43,489 nt of DNA from Microcaldota archaeon (GTDB lineage Archaea; Micrarchaeota; Micrarchaeia; Micrarchaeales; Micrarchaeaceae), in the NCBI GenBank assembly GCA_021827665.1, contig JAKAUR010000017.1:1-43489 (forward strand). Reading direction: 5' to 3'. A program made the position numbers and the translations under genes. Under the pieces are notes generated by a model. That model saw only the letters and a list, made by a program, of their open reading frames with translations. It was not told the origin of the DNA and ran no database searches. Of the stretch, positions 43,301-43,489 are shown one piece after another. Within the stretch, counting starts at the first letter, position 1; each line of letters begins with the position of its first letter.

Positions 43301-43489
43301 ATATATTGGCTAAACATAAGCCGCGGCATCCCTGCACAAGGCTCAATAAAAGTATACATGGGTATATTCGCGCAGAACATAAGCACATTTAACAACATAT
43401 CGACTGGAGAGGCTGCGCAGCTGTCCACTCCCTACGGCAAATACGACAATATTGCCCACATAATGAACAAAGGCCTGCTTTACCAGATA
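37343..43489 (+). CDS. Giant pilin-signal surface protein with repeated DUF2341 and Ig-like domains (partial, 3' end outside the window)
   Basis: The frame is open from ATG 37343 to the window end, 2,049 codons, with no stop codon seen. Residues 18-48 (RQQSAMEFIMTYGWAILL and on) match a class III/type IV pilin-like signal, with Glu five residues after the likely cleavage point. A Cys-containing domain follows (to about 170), then a Ser/Thr-only linker (about 174-208). After it come repeated units, each a DUF2341 domain (opening with YVPVILKNSQASNTPAPFQQ in unit 1) followed by two Ig-like domains. Units start near codons at 37976, 39449, 41573 and 43106; the last is cut off. Most DUF2341 copies hold an inserted LamG/concanavalin-like sandwich and GEAPQLSxxYAxYDDG. 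Sequons are abundant. It is probably the main product of this operon, a filament subunit or adhesin. Confidence 0.88.
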   Translation, partial: MGSETAKAYAGSARKPLRQQSAMEFIMTYGWAILLIAIVLGALYAVGLFRPSVPTMCLPNSGYLCESPIMNTSGYVAVKFGTVNQQNIVITGLGCSNGDVVPSNISLTNLPVSSGQVKALVFKCPVQAHSINSHFTGTLWLQYTAAGIPGQLGEIGTLSAAESTPNIVATAFVSSNSTSTSTSTTSTSTSTTTTSTSTTSTSTTTSTSTIPYVPVILKNSQASNTPAPFQQMVSINSSTYSKYIYSGWSNVEFTTGPAATGNTIDAWIESNATNSSKNTVVWLKLPSGIPANSLSVLYMDFMPSNVLSSNGPTGEAPQLSPTYAQYDDGANVFTNYWNFAGTTLPSGLTAGSTITATVNNGITISGGTGTDTDAVTTSSLTVSPPFIVEAYGTIPTSSFSWAVGASDIAGSNTKGASGFSGLAGTGTIEAGQSTTTAFTIGGNFGKSSTTGIWTTEATSTSSSTFYLNYGSAFTEPSDAPTYPAYLSLVYFDDGATLSYNWLRTRAYPPNGVMPNVSFWVQDGAPYLKLQNNTITYASSNDIITARALFSSTSIELLRNGTVIASGTGNVSYVLNSNSVSTWPAGKYNITAYEPGAGVPNSSENLTIGKAKPVLTISTNNQTKVSMSGVGNYIISYSVNSINNQLEAYLSINGINVSSTNSLSTYSLNISNTTEFYAYTPGNTNYTQLALNKTSIYIVRYPYYVPITIYNNQTSNTPAPFQQPITMNLSKYASLVSPNLSNVFFFYENKTIIPSWQENGASGVTFNGSSGYMVQEKGYQWMNNAAQHFTLSIWVNPSSPNGVIIDELNQSDSWHDAWLDLVNGNVYMRIWGLGCVNLGPIPDGQWSNIAMEYNGSTYSGYINGNFSGSGTGTRSVPGGSYTLSYALGKNDTTNCGSSSAFYGSMLNYQIYNKTLQPSGIKSIYSNGIYGEPPFNASEGLSGWWQLEYNSSAGEGNDGLSYEDVNFTSSHVLYWLKLANGIKANGNLTIYMGIANKSSMLLNDKNIGEAPQLSPAYAEYDDGASVFNNYWNFAGTSLPSGLNSLLNGSSVSSDDGLTLSVPSTTGDYADAYFTNAIIDPQNYYLEAYVPSYVASLGLYAGVAWSPTKPSTSSDYYGLSNTTGYTETNDVPVGAQIYQVSSGSYISGNTIPNPRAPYIISLHAGSSAQSGLFNYEIKNTSSYSFNAPSAYITLPYIVQGTYSAISPAATYTWLRTRAYPPNGVMPAYATGQIYSPGAPELTINKSSIQYGQTDGITASSQISGDEVELSINGNVVAGPTKNSLTYLFPVITAGAYSINAININNSKYTSAQILVNKAVPAIYTPKSGFYSNPLNFTYSISTVGNQLTGKLYLNGTEISSTNSANSLVLSGVGTTYSLLFNVSGNANYTSATTGQITVRLKSPSSPYKIPSGVYYYAPVYIHNNQTVPTISQPQEYLQINASAFANYLTYNYSNANFEFFYGNGTHVPGWITSNFSGRIGIWLKLLKSIPAESNTTLYIGFANKTTNLLSNTGTSGIGEAPQLSQTYAQYDDGASVFQAYFNADTPLSDFAIEGGYGVTKVSTQCDPTLNCRSGTVYLLEVTGSGTRSFDMAYSTAFPDNATLVLGSNIGTDLTDEGYVGLGAASMASNPPGIDTAAGNGNSIGGTWLQNGGFGYFSGSSSSLPPNYLYYEMSYVPGAPNVVASIYGQNVSENGADYIPSGYAPGLYIGVGSATENINELDYTSWQAAAQSTSTGVFPSAIVLQNPKPSGSIQIFINGKSQNTTLNYSVVNITASLQSAVYSNDIVDLLLNGNTLCTGTFSCTYTGYIAASKSAYNITAENVNVSSRQSLSLKVNKAIPEISATAPYSDINNGTIYYSASAVNAQLKAYLYVNGVEVANTIGASSYSITGIGNYSFYAYTPGDANYTNLTTATKTLHILRSPKFYIPILITNSQTSNTPAPFQQEITFNSLAYKYAEAGNLDNIMFFYSNGTAVPSWLEAGASNTSANTIYWLNISRGIPAQGSIKVYMGIFAQNISTFNNISTGEAAQLSTPYGKYDNIAHIMNKGLLYQI
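37861..37968 (+). repeat. Ser/Thr-only linker coding region
   Basis: About 36 codons encode almost only Ser and Thr in short irregular STST/TTST runs, between the N-terminal domain and the first DUF2341 unit of the giant protein. Such mucin-like stretches are usually rigid, extended and O-glycosylated spacers. The repeated codons make it a likely site of length change by slippage. Confidence 0.85.
38282..38383 (+). repeat. GEAPQL-YDDG-YWNFAG coding repeat, unit 1
   Basis: This stretch encodes GEAPQLSPTYAQYDDG followed by the YWNFAGT segment. Closely similar DNA starts at 40358 (unit 2) and 41885 (unit 3), and a more diverged copy at 43406 (unit 4). Long runs of identical codons between copies 1, 2 and 3 suggest recent duplication or gene conversion. 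Confidence 0.8.
38843..38874 (+). repeat. 32-bp exact repeat, copy 1 (end of DUF2341 unit 1)
   Basis: Encodes the WLRTRAYPPNG segment. The identical 32 bp recur at 40970-41001 in unit 2, with no synonymous changes even though the flanking domains differ clearly. Confidence 0.9.
39449..41572 (+). repeat. Second DUF2341 + double-Ig unit, with LamG-like insertion
   Basis: This 2.1-kb unit of the giant gene starts with YYVPITIYNNQTSNTPAPFQ. It includes an extra LamG/concanavalin-like domain (FTLSIWVNPSS to SGWWQLE, about 39690-40175) and ends with two Ig-like domains before the next unit. It is longer than units 1 (1.47 kb) and 3 (1.53 kb), mostly because of that insertion. Confidence 0.75.
40970..41001 (+). 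repeat. 32-bp exact repeat, copy 2 (end of DUF2341 unit 2)
   Basis: Identical to 38843-38874 at the DNA level. It encodes the same WLRTRAYPPNG segment, just before the Ig-like pair of unit 2. Confidence 0.9.

Noticed and set aside
39440-43489. CRISPR-like or satellite array in the repetitive end of the window
   Set aside because: The repeats are coding domain repeats 1.5-2.1 kb apart in one reading frame, with no short regularly spaced repeats.

Overview
The window is chromosomal DNA of an archaeon. It carries a DP1/DP2 polymerase D pair, the archaeal small primase subunit, FEN1, a late S10/spc-type ribosomal protein cluster with eS4, eL32 and eL19, RNase P subunit Rpp29, MBF1, a UPF0147 protein, an AglB-type oligosaccharyltransferase and an intron-containing tRNA-Tyr with the C1:G72 pair typical of archaea and eukaryotes. 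Moderate GC, heavy use of ATA for Ile and AGG for Arg, many TTG/GTG starts 20-40 nt after a TATA box (leaderless or short-leader transcripts) and pilin-like 'AMEF..TYGWA' surface proteins together suggest a small-genome DPANN lineage such as Micrarchaeota/ARMAN. That taxonomic call is inference. No rRNA, insertion sequence, integrase or CRISPR array was seen.

Layout. 1-5.4 kb: a cut-off YgjP-like protein, two HAD hydrolases, primase PriS, a DUF373 membrane protein, a DUF4870-like membrane protein and an unknown 295-residue protein. 5.4-6.5 kb: an unknown helical protein and RNase P Rpp29. 6.5-12.1 kb: one dense ribosomal run uS17-uL14-uL24-eS4-uL5-uS14-uS8-uL6-eL32-eL19-uL18-uS5, which ends without uL30, uL15 or SecY. 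12.2-17.6 kb: a ferredoxin, Lhr helicase with its partner phosphoesterase, and a convergent site-2 protease. 17.7-20.4 kb: a small unknown gene, MBF1, FEN1, an Hsp20-like chaperone and a 44-residue very basic protein. 20.4-28.1 kb: an unknown gene, PolX, then on the minus strand UPF0147, DP1 and DP2. 28.2-29.0 kb: tRNA-Asp, a membrane protein and tRNA-Tyr on the minus strand, plus an orphan plus-strand promoter. 29.1-32.0 kb: a spermidine-synthase-like protein, CysS and a methyltransferase.

32.0-43.5 kb is the least ordinary part. An AglB-like oligosaccharyltransferase is transcribed divergently from what looks like a three-gene operon: a membrane-anchored, sequon-rich surface glycoprotein; a MinD/ParA-type ATPase; and an open frame of at least 2,049 codons that runs off the window. 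That giant protein starts with a class III (type IV pilin-like) signal, continues into a Ser/Thr-only linker and then carries repeating units of a DUF2341 domain followed by two Ig-like domains. I read this as a glycosylated giant surface filament or adhesin with its own positioning/assembly ATPase and a nearby glycosylation enzyme.

Much of the remaining window is information processing: PriS, FEN1, PolX, DP1, DP2, Lhr and its phosphoesterase lie within about 27 kb. FEN1 and DP2 both end in PCNA-binding-like peptides.
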